A stretch of DNA of 64,000 nucleotides from Apostichopus japonicus (taxonomy: Eukaryota; Echinodermata; Holothuroidea; Aspidochirotida; Stichopodidae), in NCBI RefSeq assembly GCF_037975245.1, contig NC_092577.1, positions 14,129,013-14,193,012 of the forward strand, given 5' to 3'. The position numbers and the translations under genes were made by a program. The notes under the pieces are model-generated. The model was not told the origin of the DNA. It worked only from the letters and a program-made list of their open reading frames with translations, and made no database searches. This document shows positions 9,050 to 20,706 of the stretch, in pieces (position 1 is the first letter of the stretch; each line of letters starts with the position of its first letter).

Positions 9050-12000
9050 TTTGAGTATAATATAATTTAGTGTGCATGGCGTTGTCTAACCATGTTTGGA
9101 ATGGAAATATTGGACTATGTCAATGCTGCAGTCGAAACGATAAAAAACAAACAAATTGAAAACGAAAGATAAACACATATAAGATAATAATCAACTTCAA
9201 TACGAAAACACTGAATCGTGGGAAAAAACATATTCACATTGTTACAATAACTGTACCTTCGTGTCGCCAAAAACCATGTAAATATTCACAATTCATTAGA
9301 TACGCCTTTATTCTTGGTTTGAGATACAGACTCATTATAGCTCCATGGTTTGAGTTCGTGTGGGCCGTATACATAGCGTAGTATTGTCACCCTAAGGCTA
9401 TACACCGCGACAACAAACATTTTGAAGTATACGTACTACGCGATCCGCGGCTGCGCATGACACATTTCCAATCTGATTTTTTTACCAACATCCGGTGAAT
9501 AGCAGGGTAGGATCAGAGTACGACTCAAGTGTAAATGTGTCTGGATCAATGCATAAGTATACCCCATGGAGAGATGATCATCTGATAACATCAGGGGATC
9601 TGATCCGGATCTAGTGTAAAAGCACCCCATACTGTATTATATTATTGCGTCACCGTAGAACAAAAGTTTGATTTCATCAAGAGGCTTTGCCTAATTTTAC
9701 AACTTTATGACCCAGATTTGATACTGATACAAATATTGATATTAATTGATATACTAAAATCTAAATTTGGTTATAATCGAGTGTCCTAATGAAAATGATG
9801 CGTCTTAAGAGCTACCGTATATTGTCGAAAGTAAATAGTCTTATACTTTTATACTATTGCGATTAGCGAGTATACATGTTGATACCTCGAACGATAAATA
9901 GTATGTAATAATATGGTTTGTTACATTTCTCTTATTTCCATATAGTCGACTTTGCACCATCCAGATTCACTGAATGTGATGTAGTGTAACAAATGTATTC
10001 TAAGAACCTATACATGAATGCATATAAATCTTGTGTAAATAGATGATTTTGTTGGTAATTAAAATTAACAGGTAAATAATAACAAGACATACATCTGTGA
10101 ATCGTATCAAGGAAGAAAAGTAACAAGCAGATTTTGACCTGAGGTCTGGGTGAACTTGTTACGTAAGAATCCGGGAAGCCTAATTTTTAATCCCAGGACG
10201 GATAAGGGTTTCAGGTTTTTCAGGAATTTACAAATTCGTTTGAAATGAGAGTTAGGGTTAAGAGAGTTAGTTAGGGATTCCGTTCCTTAGAAAATGAAGG
10301 ATTGTCGTTCATAATCTGGAGTCAAAACTAGGTAAAAAGATTCAGAACATGTTTTTTTAAAAAGCGTCACATGTTTGGAACCCAGGGATTTGATTGACCG
10401 ATGCCTTTATTCGTCCTAGGAAAAAAAAAACGCATCCGGGAAGTTAATAGCAAAGTATATATAGCCAATTGGACTGATCCCTCAAGCGCACATGAACGTG
10501 AAAGCGGACAAAGGAAGTTCCGACGATGAGCCAAGTTTAAAGAGATTCATCGATGTTTACGTTCCATTTTGGAAGAATTACTTCAATGGGAATGTAGAGA
10601 TTTTGTAATAACTGATTTCGACTCTACCATTGCTAATATTTTCAGACATTTTCTGCTTCTACGGATTAGAACATCACTTCGCTTGCTATTCCTACAAGAA
10701 CAGTTTGTTATTTCACGAATAAGAAAGATTAAAGGTATGCTGTATTGGCCCCAAATATGCTAGATGGTCACCTTCGGACTGTTTTTATTACAACGTTCGA
10801 GGAAATTTTCCTCACTGGGACATTCAGTCATATTGTGTGTTCCTTAAAAACGTCTGAGAACAATTTGGAGGGTAAAGACCTCCATGGGAACGTATTTTTT
10901 TGACAGTTCCTAGCAATTATAGCGTGCTTTAATTTGGGGCCTATACTGACTACCTTTAAGGTTCTTTCTCGATAACGAAGTAATAACTCAGTAATAATAT
11001 GTGTGTGCTTTGAATGCTTTGAATGGTGTGTGTGTGTGTGATGTAATTTTACAGCAATATCCGCAACCATAAACGCGAATTATACTATTTGGTTTATGTA
11101 AATAGCCAATTACTACATTATAATATCATCACTCCTATTATACAGTAAATGTGCTGGTTTTATTCCGTGGTCGGAAATATACAAACGGAAAAGGACAAGC
11201 AGATTAAGTTTCTTACACCACTCACCACCATCTATCCCCCTTGTATCTGAATTACGGCCTCTACGCCCTGCACAAGAGTATTTTCCGAAAGACTTTATAA
11301 TATCATCCTTATCAGAAAGGGGATCGATAAACACGGGGGGTAAATTGGATAGGAGCTATTTAAATTTCACTTATAAACGAGTGCGAGTGGTAGTATAGAT
11401 TATTACAGCCATTGATTCAGTCAAATGAAAGCCGTGTATACTTAATATATGTATATATCACAGTGCAGAGTTGGGTGGTTCATGGAAGGATATGAGTACA
11501 GTTTATGAAAGTACATGCAGACCATGCAGAGAGTTTCGAGAGTGGTTCATATCAATACAGTTCCTAACAACCTTTAGAGACATTACAGGACAGTCCATCT
11601 TATAGAGGCCGTTTCGAGGGTGGTTCTGGAATGCAGGACCTCCTTCTTATAGACCTCTTTCTTATAGGCGATTCCAAACAGGGATGCATGGGATTCATGA
11701 AAGGAGACTGTTGAGGGGGGGGGGGCGGGGTGATCAAGGTCGTACATTACTACCAAAACTATTGAACTTGCGCTTTCAAGAAAGTATTTGTCTATGCCTA
11801 TCACACATCTGGATTTGCCTACCTATATATAGGGTGCGGGGGGGGGGGGCGGAGTTACGTGCATCCCAGATTAAGAACAATTGAAACAGCTTAAGTATGC
11901 ATTAAAAGTCTCTTGTGGGGAAACCACCTGGTAGCTTTTAACATCAGGTTGCTCATTATAAAGTTAGTTGGTAACATATTTCCGTGCTTTTCAATGCAAC

Positions 12001-12789
12001 ATTTTGTAACTGTTTACAGATGGTACCGCCTAAGTTGGAAAAACAAAAAACGGTTGACCCCGCGATCAATTGAAACATTTTATGAAATCATACATCTTTT
12101 CAATACGCCTTCTCGCAATCTTCTCGCCGCTAAGGATGATGGGTCATGTCATAGGTCAGAGAAGGTAATACGTGTGCTCACATGGCTATGACAATACAGT
12201 GTGTCATTTGGTTGTACTCAGTTTTAGGTTCAGTTAATGTTAGTATTTCACAATATTATTATTATTAACAATATATTTTCCGTTCCTTGTATGTTGGCCA
12301 TCTCTACAGGAGAGTAGTAAGTGGCTTTCAATAACATGGAACAATAGGCTCTGAAGGCTGTAAGAGATAATCCCTGGTTCGTGGGTTACAACAACAGACG
12401 GAAGGACAGAACTTCAAACACAGCGTATATGTGGCAGTACCACTTAGATTTTAGAAAGATTCATTAAGGAAGTAAAAGACGAATGTTTTAAGCCAGAAAG
12501 CCACTTGGCTCTGTGATTCCTTGCCGCATACAATGTGCTTATTCAATTCAAAATAATTACCTGAGTGAGCAAGTGAGCTATATTTTGTCCAAAAGTTAGG
12601 TGAGATCGAAGACGAAAATATCACAGATTTCCAGCCCTTATATATAGCATTCCCAGCTTGTGGGAACATAAACCATTTCATAAACTGGTATGGGTATTTA
12701 CAATGCAAGGTAGATCTGCATACAGTCCGTTGGGACAATTTCCTAACGCTAATACCTCTCTAAACATGACAGTGTCATCCCATATCATG
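9050..12789. other. Intronic, no gene seen
   Basis: About 3.7 kb within the NXPE intron. It has a (GT)n run near 11028-11040 and G runs at about 11716-11726 and 11838-11850. Short ORFs (64-92 codons) show no family resemblance and no splice context. I see no repeats or RNA genes here. Confidence 0.5.
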
Positions 12790-12886
12790 CTTCAAAGCAC
12801 TCGTATTGACAGTACATACAGTTCCAAACCTTTCATAGACACATGATATTCATACTGCTCGTACTGACACTACGAGTGCTCTGAAG
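12790..12886. repeat. Inverted repeat, 26-bp arms
   Basis: CTTCAAAGCACTCGTATTGA... (12790-12815) pairs with 12861-12886 with three mismatches; the spacer is 45 bp. Outer pairing is weak (ACAGTGTCAT against the complement near 12890). A small hairpin MITE is possible. Confidence 0.7.
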
Positions 12887-12919
12887 CGGGACAAGACTGT
12901 GCAGTACTGGGTGCTGCAT

Positions 12920-13045
12920 ACCACGTATGAAGTTCAACAAAGATGCACTCTTTGCGTTATCGTGTTTACAGTTTTCAGACTTATTGGACTTCACATAAAA
13001 CAATAGGATTCTTGTACTCAATAACATAACATAACATACAAACTA
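12920..13045. repeat. Isolated monomer of the 16.9-17.4 kb tandem repeat
   Basis: TTATCGTGTTTACAG, TTGGACTTCACATAAAACAA and TAGGATTCTTGTACTCAATA match unit blocks in the array at 16930-17400. It is one diverged unit. Confidence 0.6.
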
Positions 13046-13123
13046 TGCAGTTAATCCACAACGAACCTTTGAGTTATACGGTGTTTACAAGTATCACATA
13101 CTACATACACACTCACACACACA

Positions 13124-13311
13124 CAATGTTTGTAATACATTCCGACCGAGGACCCCATTGTATTTTCCATTGTTCAAATCCACGTATCCTAACCTTAACA
13201 ATACCCCATACAATAGAATTCTTCCGAGGACGTGGTGATACTTCAGAAATCACAACCGAGGACCTGGAATTCTTTTGTTCAAGTCCTCGGTCAGATAGAA
13301 AAACAAACGCA
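13124..13311. mobile_element. MITE-like duplicated segment, copy 1
   Basis: About 188 bp nearly identical to 17411-17597. GACCGAGGAC (13143) is inverted as GTCCTCGGTC (about 13284-13293), and an internal ACCGAGGACC gives alternative pairing. CA-rich microsatellite lies on both sides. The NXPE exon reads through its donor into this segment in frame, which creates a false C-terminal extension. Confidence 0.75.
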
Positions 13312-13379
13312 CATACACACACACACATTATCACCATAGCATAGATTCCGTCTTCCCCGGCCAGGAATAACAAACGTAC

Positions 13380-13904
13380 CTTGAAAGGAGCTACCCCACA
13401 TGTGACATTTTCAGAGTAGATTTTACCATCACTTGCTTGGGTTTTGAATTCGCCATAGAAAGTGAAGACCGTAGATGCACTTCCTTCAGTGGTTCTATTG
13501 AGTATCTCCACAGCTTCACTGGGATGTACTAGCTTCGCATTAACCCGAACAGTGCCCGTCCATCTTAATGTGAATAGTGCTACGTATGTTCCATTTTCGT
13601 AATCGAAGAAATAATCGGGTCCTACGGCATAGTATCCAGGTTTCTCAGTAAAGAGTTTTATTCTGAAATAATCCCCTCCGTAGGCCTTCATAGAACCATT
13701 CGCTCCTTTCGCCTGAATCCTTATTGCGATATTATCACAAATATTGTAATAACTCTGTGGGTTTATGATCTCCACCACCGATGTTCTATAATCGGTCGGA
13801 AAAGAAAGAGACCTCTTGCTTCTTTCTGTTTTCCGTTTAACCGGGAATAAGTTTGTGTCAGGTGTTATGGCCGGGCAATTATAGTCGACCACGCTGTAGC
13901 TGTC
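13380..13904 (-). CDS. NXPE-like protein, internal exon (Ig/filamin-like NXPE domain)
   Basis: 525 bp, 175 codons, phase 0 at both ends. The acceptor is TTCTATTTCTATAG|GACAGC and the donor TTCAAG|GTACGT. The product starts DSYSVVDYNC; then VEIINPQSYYNICDNIAIRI, YGGDYFRIKLFTEKPGYYA, FDYENGTYVALFTLRWTGTV and VNAKLVHPSEAVEILNRTTE follow the N-terminal NXPE domain, whose conserved core is YGGD(Y/F)xR, NGTY and KLVHPSEAV. A basic KRKTERSKR stretch near residue 30 could be a processing site. Predicted location is lumenal or extracellular. It joins in phase to 4044-4853, giving about 526 residues with the first exon, close to vertebrate NXPE length. Confidence 0.9.
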
Positions 13905-13980
13905 CTATAGAAATAGAAGAAAAAGAGGTATGTGACAATTAAATATATGTATTTAAAATGAATGGAAGTAATATACGTTT

Positions 13981-13986
<6 letters not shown>

Positions 13987-14036
<50 letters not shown>
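13987..14036. repeat. (TA)n microsatellite
   Basis: About 50 bp of TA repeat ending directly at the head of the SINE at 14041. Confidence 0.95.
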
Positions 14037-14040
<4 letters not shown>

Positions 14041-14041
<1 letters not shown>

Positions 14042-14255
14042 AGCCTAGTTGTTAGGGTGTCCGCATATAAAGCGGGAGGCCCGGGTTCGAATCATGGTGG
14101 AGGCTGGAAGCTTTTTCACTGTTCTGGATTTTAAAACTCATTACGATTTCAATTATTTATATTCATTTGCCTTTCCGTTTACCTCCATTTCATTAACAAA
14201 AGTCTGTGCAAAGTATCTTTTTCGACGCAAGTAGTGTGAATGGGTTTAAGAATGC
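14041..14255 (+). mobile_element. tRNA-headed SINE, copy 1
   Basis: The head carries an A box (AGCCTAGTTGTTAGGGTG) and a B box (GGGTTCGAATC) of RNA polymerase III. The body matches the reverse complement of the units at 19067-19655: GGCTGGAAGCTTTTTCACTG, CTCATTACGATTT, ATTCATTTGCCTTT and TTACCTCCATTTCATTAAC. It is the most diverged copy; its D and anticodon arms have changed (CATATAAAGCGGGAGG). Confidence 0.85.
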
Positions 14256-14321
14256 TTTGGACAAGCACTATAAGCATTGTAATCGGGTCGAGTGTTTTTG
14301 TCTTCAATTTTTTATCTCTCC

Positions 14322-14441
14322 TATAGGGTCCTTGATGGGGACTTGAGTGTCCCTCCCGATCCTTTTTTCTACTAAACTATAATAGTTTAGTAGAAAAAAA
14401 GGATCAGGAGGGACACTCAAGTCCCCATCAAGGGCCCTATA
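14322..14441. repeat. Near-perfect 120-bp palindrome
   Basis: The left arm 14322-14380 and right arm 14382-14441 are reverse complements with about three differences and a one-base centre at 14381. The centre reads TACTAAACTATAATAGTTTA and the outer arms TATAGGGTCCTTGATGGGGA. Such a spacer-free palindrome can extrude a cruciform. It may be a foldback element, a local inversion-duplication or an assembly artefact. Confidence 0.9.
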
Positions 14442-14992
14442 CTAAACTAAACTATGCCATCAGCATCGCATAGAGGCCTGTCTTCTTCAAGGAATATATA
14501 CAAAAAATATGGGGAGATTTTGCGTTGGGCCAAAACGGACACGTAGAAGTCTGTTCGTCGGCAGATGCGGGAGTGTACTTGCTCCACGTACTTGTGTGTA
14601 TCAAGAAGTGTATGAGTCAAACATCATATGGCGCCGAAAATATTTGGTTGCGCTATACGGTACAGTGCGTGTATTACTGTACTATCAGTTTATCTCCAAG
14701 CAGCACGCAACGCGAACAGATACATATAACATCGTGCATGCTCTGCTGTGTATAGTTGTGATTGGATGTCCAAGCAGGCGTGAAGTCTGTCGCAGTCGAG
14801 GAATGAACGCACGGAATTTCCTCACTTTTTTCTTTGGTTGCGTAAGCTTGAAGAGACTTGTGATGTTAATTACTACTCAATTATGATGGTAACGTTATTT
14901 GTTTAAAGACACCAGCTGTAAACTTACGGTGAACTAAATTCAATATATCGTTTGTATAATTTAAGTCTCGAATGATGAAAAATGACAGGTGC
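14442..14992. other. Intronic, no supported gene
   Basis: A 125-codon plus-strand ORF (14509-14886) has no recognisable motif or splice context and is treated as chance. The stretch ends with the 8-bp target ACAGGTGC (14985-14992) of the next element. Confidence 0.5.
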
Positions 14993-16525
14993 CAGGGACG
15001 TAGCCAGGGGGGGGGGGGGGAGCAGGGGGAGCGACCGCTCCCCCCTTTCAGTGTCTATTTTTTTTTTTTTAAACTGTCGTTTTTGTAGCATGGGATTTTG
15101 TCAGTGCTCTTTTGATCTTGAATACTCGTCAGCTCCGTTAACTCGATTGTAATCGTAGTAACATTCACGCCTACTGATTCAACTACTTACTTAGTTTGGC
15201 AGATGCAATTAGCTAAATTGAGCTTATAGCCAATTACAAGCCTACAGTTGGCCACTGCGTAATAAAATACATATTGCCTACCTAACCGCACTCTATGGAA
15301 TGTCACGAACTGTATGCACAACAACGTCGACAGCGTTCGTTCAATGAGTCGTCCTAAGTTGTTGCACGAACAGCATGTTATAAAGCTAAGCTAGCAATCG
15401 TACGTGATACGCACTTCCTATAAATAATTATTACACTGCTAATACACTGCGATAACGATATTTGTTTTTAGGCCTCTGCATTTCTGGCTGTATTACAAAA
15501 TATGAAAGTTTATATTGTCCATCAGTTAAGTTCGTCAAATGTATTAAAGTCCAGACATTGGACAATAAACAAGAATCATCCTACTGGAAAACTTGTAAAA
15601 GAGCACTATGTTTGTCTTTCTGATATATTATGTAAAAGAACATGTAAAAGAATTTAAACAGGAAACAAAATCTGCTGATAATGATATCATATGATCAGGG
15701 CGTAGCCAGTATGTAGCACGATAGTTTCATTCAACACTCTACCCGCCTTTAACATGTAGTTTAGAACCCGTTTAGGCAGATAATATTTCAGTTGAGAACA
15801 TTCCACAGTCAAGTAAGCCTATCGTTGATTAACAGACTTTATATATAGAGCTGCAACACTTTGTTGCCTGTTGTTGTCACGATCGGCGTTCCAAGTTCCA
15901 AAACAGCCTTTTCGATAAACATTTACTAGCTACAGTTTCATCAAAGACAATTACTGGCTATGGTTGTACCAAAGACATTTCTGGCCTATCTTTGTATCTA
16001 CAAGTATCAGAAGTTGAAAAGTAAGACTACTAAGACGGGGGGGGGGGGGGGGAGCGTTGATGGAGTGATGTGTATACGCAAATAAGATAATACAATAAGA
16101 TTTATAAAGGGTGCTAAATATCAGGCTGCATCAGTGCAATCGAATTTCTGCAAAGTGCCCTTTGACGTCGGTGCCCCCCCCCCCCCCAGATTAAAAGTGC
16201 TTCCGCCGCCCTTGTGTACCTTGCTAATTTTAATACAAGATGTATTATTGAATTACGTACTATTTTAACTTGTTTGTTTTTTTGGTTTAAAAGTGATATT
16301 GAATGAGGTTTCTCAAGTTAGCAAGAGGCCAGGGAACCAGAATGAACATTCGGGAAGGGCTGTTTCCTGCCATCTGGGGGGTTTGTAAAACCAAAAATTT
16401 TCTTGTACGCTCCGCGCCAACCGATGGTGGCGCTCCGCTCAGATAGTCGTGCCTACAACTTTGAAAATCCATATCAATCGCAAAAAGTGCTCCCCCCCCC
16501 TTTCAAATTCCTGGCTACGTCGCTG
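14993..16525. mobile_element. hAT-like TIR element, 1533 bp, with 8-bp target duplication
   Basis: Ends CAGGGACGTAGCCAGG (14993-15008) and, reversed, CAGCGACGTAGCCAGG (16510-16525), 15 of 16 matching. A perfect 8-bp duplication ACAGGTGC lies at 14985-14992 and 16526-16533. Near the right end, at about 16395-16447, is the module GCGCCAACCGATGGTGGCGC with flanks, shared with four other copies in this window. There is no coding sequence; the element is non-autonomous and sits in the first NXPE intron. Confidence 0.9.
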
Positions 16526-16533
16526 ACAGGTGC

Positions 16534-16929
16534 ACCGCATAAATATGTAAAATCAAATTCATCAAATATGCCTATTTGGTATTCTGGGAATACGGACTTG
16601 CCATCTGTGTACCGAATACATAAGACTATAAGAAGAACATTATTATAACACCGATGTTTGATGTGTTCCATAACCTTAATTAATCCTGAATTTGTAACGC
16701 GGAAAGAAACTGAATTAAGAGAGTTTAACATGAGTACCATTGACTGTAAGCATTTCGCAATTTGAAACACGCATGATGTACGCCACCAGAGGCTAAAGCT
16801 TTCTCGGATATTCAAGTTGTTCTTTCGTAGCGAGTTCAAAGCACAACCTACATGTGTGAGAGATATTTAAAGGTAAATGTGGAAGGTATTCCAAGCCCTG
16901 AGGTAGCCCTGAAGCTGCACTGCATTCAG
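16534..16929. other. Intronic spacer
   Basis: No feature supported; minus-strand ORFs here have no family resemblance. Confidence 0.45.
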
Positions 16930-17400
16930 ACGGTTATCGTGTTTATAAAGTTTTCACAATTTGACCTCTAGTGACTCCAAATGGACTTGGACATCCACCA
17001 AAAACAATAGGAATCTTGAACTCAATGTGGTACTTCTTCACACAAAAATGCGAGATCGATCCAAGCTGTTCTTCTTGAGATATCGTGTTTACAAAGTTCA
17101 CTCAATATGACCCCTGGTGACCCCAAATGACCTTTGACCTCCACACCCCAAAAAAGTGTAGGCTGTTGCTCCTAAATGTGGTCCTCCCACTCACGAAATA
17201 TGAGATTGGTTTAAGTTTACCTTCTTGAGATATCATGTTTACAAAGATTTCACTATTTGGCCCCTGGTGACCCCAAATGACCGTTGACCTCCCCACAAAA
17301 CAATAGGGTTCTTCTACTCAATGTGGTTCTCATATACATCAAATGGTAGGTCCAAGCTTCCCTTCTTGAGCTATCGTGTTTACAAGCGAGGCGTCACATA
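16930..17400. repeat. Tandem repeat, about 120-140-bp unit
   Basis: Four diverged units. Each has a TTCTTGAGATATCGTGTTTA-like block (near 16935, 17073, 17222 and 17363), then ACAAAG(T)TTCAC, TGACCCCTGGTGACCCCAAA, TGACCTTTGACCTCCAC, AAAACAATAGG and an ACTCAATGTGGT block. A single related monomer is at 12920. Confidence 0.85.
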
Positions 17401-17410
17401 CACACACACG

Positions 17411-17597
17411 CATGTTTGTATTACATTCCAACCGAGGACCCCATTGTATTTTCCATTGTTCAAATCCACGTACCCTAACCTTAACAATACCCCATACAAT
17501 AGAATTCTTCCGAGGACGTGGTGATACTTCAGAAATCACAACCGAGGACCTGGAATTCTTTTGTTCAAGTCCTCGGTCAGATAGAAAAACAAACTCA
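17411..17597. mobile_element. MITE-like duplicated segment, copy 2
   Basis: Nearly identical to 13124-13311 (a few substitutions), also preceded by a CA microsatellite and ending GTCCTCGGTCAGATAGAAAA. The same orientation and high identity over about 188 bp imply a recent copy or gene conversion between two introns of one gene. Confidence 0.8.
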
Positions 17598-18158
17598 TAC
17601 ACACTCTCCGCCTGCATACGTGCATAGGTTACGATTATCATCGAAACCGAAAACGCATACATTCCTGCAATATAAATTATAAATCGAGTGAAGGTTTATG
17701 AAGCAATACAGACGCGAGAATCCAGACGTTGATGGTGAATGATACACGCATAAAATTAAGTACATGGTACACATAATATTATGTCATATAGTACACGCAC
17801 GAATGTATAGTACGGCGATCATCAGCGCAACTGTTCTACGACCATGCATATTACAATTACTTCTTCTTTTTCACATGTTGGGTGACTTGGCGACATGCCT
17901 ACTGATAATGAGGTCGGTTTTCTTACATATTGGTTCACTCTTATGTAATTTATAATTAACATAGTGGCGTATTGAATGTAAATGTTCAAGGTAGGTTTAG
18001 CACCACAGTTGCATTATGATTTAAATAAAATCAATTTAATTGTGAAAGGGGTGAGAGGGGTTGGGTTGGATTATGTAGTGATTTGTTGGAGAGTGAGTGG
18101 AAAGCTATTCATTATGGAGTGAATGATTGATCTAGAGTCACTTACATTAAATAAATAA

Positions 18159-18190
<32 letters not shown>

Positions 18191-18485
18191 GGTCCACAAC
18201 AAGTAATGTGTTCTTTGCAACGGTCGAAGCGCCCTCAGATTTATCTTATAAAATAGACCTAGTATGCGTGTAGCGTGGCTACTAATTTGTTACTTTGTTT
18301 ATATTAAGTCTGGGAATGCAGCGGTTGGGAGGGTGATGTTTTCCTTCTTTAGTTTTTGCAAATTTGGAGGTCAGGAAGGTCATCAAACTTGCTGACGATT
18401 TGGAGGTCAGACCTGCCGATTCAAAACAACGGCGTATCTGTCGTGAGCTGCCCTTGAAGATACAAAATCGGCAGAGGGTCATATT
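17598..18485. other. Intronic spacer
   Basis: Holds a short TA run at about 18159-18184. No coding feature is supported. Confidence 0.5.
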
Positions 18486-18611
18486 TGGCTAATTCTTTAA
18501 CTATTTCCTACATCGGCCAAAATTGGCTACTTGTCTAACCATGGAGGTAAAAACAGGGTCTAACTATTCCCTGCATCGGCCAAAATTGGCCAATTGTTTA
18601 ACTATTTCATT
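18486..18611. repeat. Direct duplication of a GGCCAAAATTGGC-containing unit
   Basis: CATCGGCCAAAATTGGC occurs near 18511 and 18573, each between TTAACTATTTC/CTAACTATTCC and TTGTCTAAC/TTGTTTAAC. The period is about 62-75 bp. The core GGCCAAAATTGGC(C) is itself a palindrome. Confidence 0.75.
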
Positions 18612-18992
18612 GTATGACGGTAGTATCGAAAATGTATAACAGTGGGTAAAATTCTGCTAAGAAGATCACTTTTTCTTTTGAATTCGAGGTTCACAGACTC
18701 GACTATACAGTAGCTAGAGTCAATCCGATAGACAGTATTTGCAAGTAGTAGTACACTGTAAGTCAATAAGAGTTACCGTAGCCTGATTAGGCATTTGTAC
18801 CGGCACTGACAGGCAGTATAGGAGGCATTGCTTTTGTAGCAACCAATTTACTGATTAACATTATATTCGTATTTTATCACACAATTTTTCTTTCATATAA
18901 GATTCGTTGTGAATAAATTTAGCAATACCCCTCGACAACTCTTCCGACATTTTCTTTTCCTATCGCCTTCCCCGGAACGCGACAATAATAAT

Positions 18993-18996
<4 letters not shown>
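18612..18996. other. Intronic spacer
   Basis: No gene or repeat is supported; the stretch 18680-18740 weakly resembles 7105-7170. Confidence 0.4.

Positions 18997-19066
<70 letters not shown>
18997..19066. repeat. (TA)n microsatellite
   Basis: About 70 bp of TA repeat next to the 3' end of the minus-strand SINE unit that follows. Confidence 0.95.
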
Positions 19067-19070
<4 letters not shown>

Positions 19071-19655
19071 GAAAATCGTAATGAGTTGGAAAATCAAGAA
19101 CAGTGAAAAAGCTCCCAGCCTCCACCGGGATTCGAACCACGGGCCTTCCGCTCTGTACGCGGACACCCTAACCACTAGGCCATGGACGCTGATTGTATGT
19201 CCAGAGGTTCGAAACCGGTAAGGAAGGTCGTAATTCCACTGTAGGCGTTTGTCACCTGTATCGAACAATACTAGTTCTGTTTTTGGTGACATATTTTTGC
19301 CTTACTCTAGAGATCAAACATGATGCTAACCAACTCGAAAATCATTTGTGAATCCTAATGCCGGATCTCGAAAGAGATACTTTGAACAGACTTTATGTTA
19401 ATGAAATGGAGGTAAACGACAAAGGCAAATGAATATATATAAATGAAAATCGTAATGAGTTGGGAAATCAAGAACAGTGAAAAAACTTCCAGCCTTCACC
19501 GGGATTCGAACCCGGGCCTTCCGCTCTGTACGCGGACACCCTAACCACTAGGCTATGGACGCTGATTGTATGTCCAGAGGTTCGAAACTGGTAAGGAAGG
19601 TCGTAATTCCACTGTAGGCGTTTGCCACCTGTATTGAACAATACTATAGTTCTGT
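19067..19655 (-). mobile_element. Two tandem tRNA-headed SINE units
   Basis: On the minus strand two heads, about 363 bp apart, read TGGCCTAGTGGTTAGGGTG (near 19180) and TAGCCTAGTGGTTAGGGTG (near 19545), then TCCGCGTACAGAGCGGA and the B box GGTTCGAATCCCGG. The second head folds as a tRNA: AGCCT/AGGCT acceptor-like pairing, TCCGC/GCGGA anticodon stem with loop GTACAGA, and CCGGG/CCCGG T stem. The body (CTTTTTCACTGTTCTTGATT..., CTCATTACGATTTTCATTTA) and a 5' leader (TGGAATTACGACCTTCCTTA) are shared. These are SINE units, not tRNA genes: there is no terminator or CCA-ready end after the T arm. Confidence 0.88.
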
Positions 19656-19662
19656 TTTGGTC

Positions 19663-19737
<75 letters not shown>

Positions 19738-19779
19738 AATATATATATTAATATATATATATATATATTTATTATTATT

Positions 19780-19855
<76 letters not shown>
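19663..19855. repeat. Compound (TA)n microsatellite
   Basis: Two long TA tracts (about 19663-19734 and 19784-19853) with an interrupted TTAATATA/TTATTATTA stretch between. Confidence 0.95.
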
Positions 19856-19857
<2 letters not shown>

Positions 19858-20138
19858 ATAGTAATAATAATAAATGCATTTATATAGCGCTAATTTTGTA
19901 CAAAACATTCAAAAACCCTTAACAAGGAAAAAGCCAACCAGTCGGGTCAATCAGAATAAGCAAGCTTAAACAGATATGTTTTTAACTTTATCTTGAAAGC
20001 ATCCAGGGTCAAGGAGTCGATACGCATCAATTCCACCGGAAGTGAATTCCACAACCGAGGTCCTTTGTAGGCAAAAGCCCTATTGCCTAATGTATTATGA
20101 TTGATACAAGGAACATGCAGTGTGATTCGAGAATGTGA

Positions 20139-20144
<6 letters not shown>
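19856..20144 (-). mobile_element. 5'-truncated CR1/L2-type LINE, 3' end
   Basis: The minus-strand reading frame 20144-19947 ends a LINE ORF2: GNRAFAYKGPRLWNSLPVEL then DAFKIKLKTYLFKLAYSD, the typical C-terminus of CR1/L2/jockey-related reverse transcriptases. The 3' UTR (ATTTATATAGCGCT region) leads into an (ATT)n tail at 19856-19872. Almost all of the element is missing. Both ends abut TA microsatellites. Confidence 0.85.

Positions 20145-20182
<38 letters not shown>
20143..20182. repeat. (TA)n microsatellite
   Basis: About 40 bp of TA repeat at the 5' truncation point of the LINE remnant. Confidence 0.95.
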
Positions 20183-20187
<5 letters not shown>

Positions 20188-20702
20188 CTTATTATTATAA
20201 TACGTATTATTATTATTATTATTATATATGTAATGAATTAGTAATAAGCTGTGTATTCAATTTTTATTTGTTATTAACTTATCATTACACCGACGAAATA
20301 AATGTTTCGTGACTCAGATAATATTAACGCGGGTTCTTTTTTTGTGTTTTTTTGGGCGTTCGCTACCTTATTTAGGTAGGCCTAGGGGTAAATTCTGGAT
20401 TCTATGTATCCACTAGATTTCAGTGCTTCGTCGAACACGCGAACAGCAGTATTGAAAACGTCTCGGTTCTATGGAGTACGTATGGAACCCGAACAGAGGG
20501 GAATATAGCCACAATTGCATCAGCTGGGAGTTAGTAAAGGAATCGAACACACACAGACGTGAATATGGACGGCACAACATGAATATAACTAATCTTCATG
20601 GGTAATAACAAAAAGCCCAACCTACATATAATAACATGTGTGTTAAGATACAGCGTGAATTAGATAGCCGATACATACGTTATGTAAAGAAAAACTATGT
20701 AC
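20183..20702. other. Intronic spacer; duplicated flank of the first NXPE exon
   Basis: The part from about 20565 onward resembles 30360-30401 plus 31974-31997 next to the second first-exon copy (AACATGAATATAACTAATCT, ATACATACGTTATGTAAA). Confidence 0.6.
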
Positions 20703-20706
20703 TTGC

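Noticed and set aside
13113-13379. C-terminal extension of the NXPE exon ORF
   Set aside because: It lies beyond a consensus donor (AAG|GTACGT) and is translated MITE sequence also found at 17411-17597.
14509-14886. 125-codon plus-strand ORF
   Set aside because: No family motif, membrane segment or splice context.
19500-19570. A tRNA gene on the minus strand
   Set aside because: The fold is good, but it is embedded in a repeated unit with SINE leader and body and lacks a T-run terminator after the T arm.
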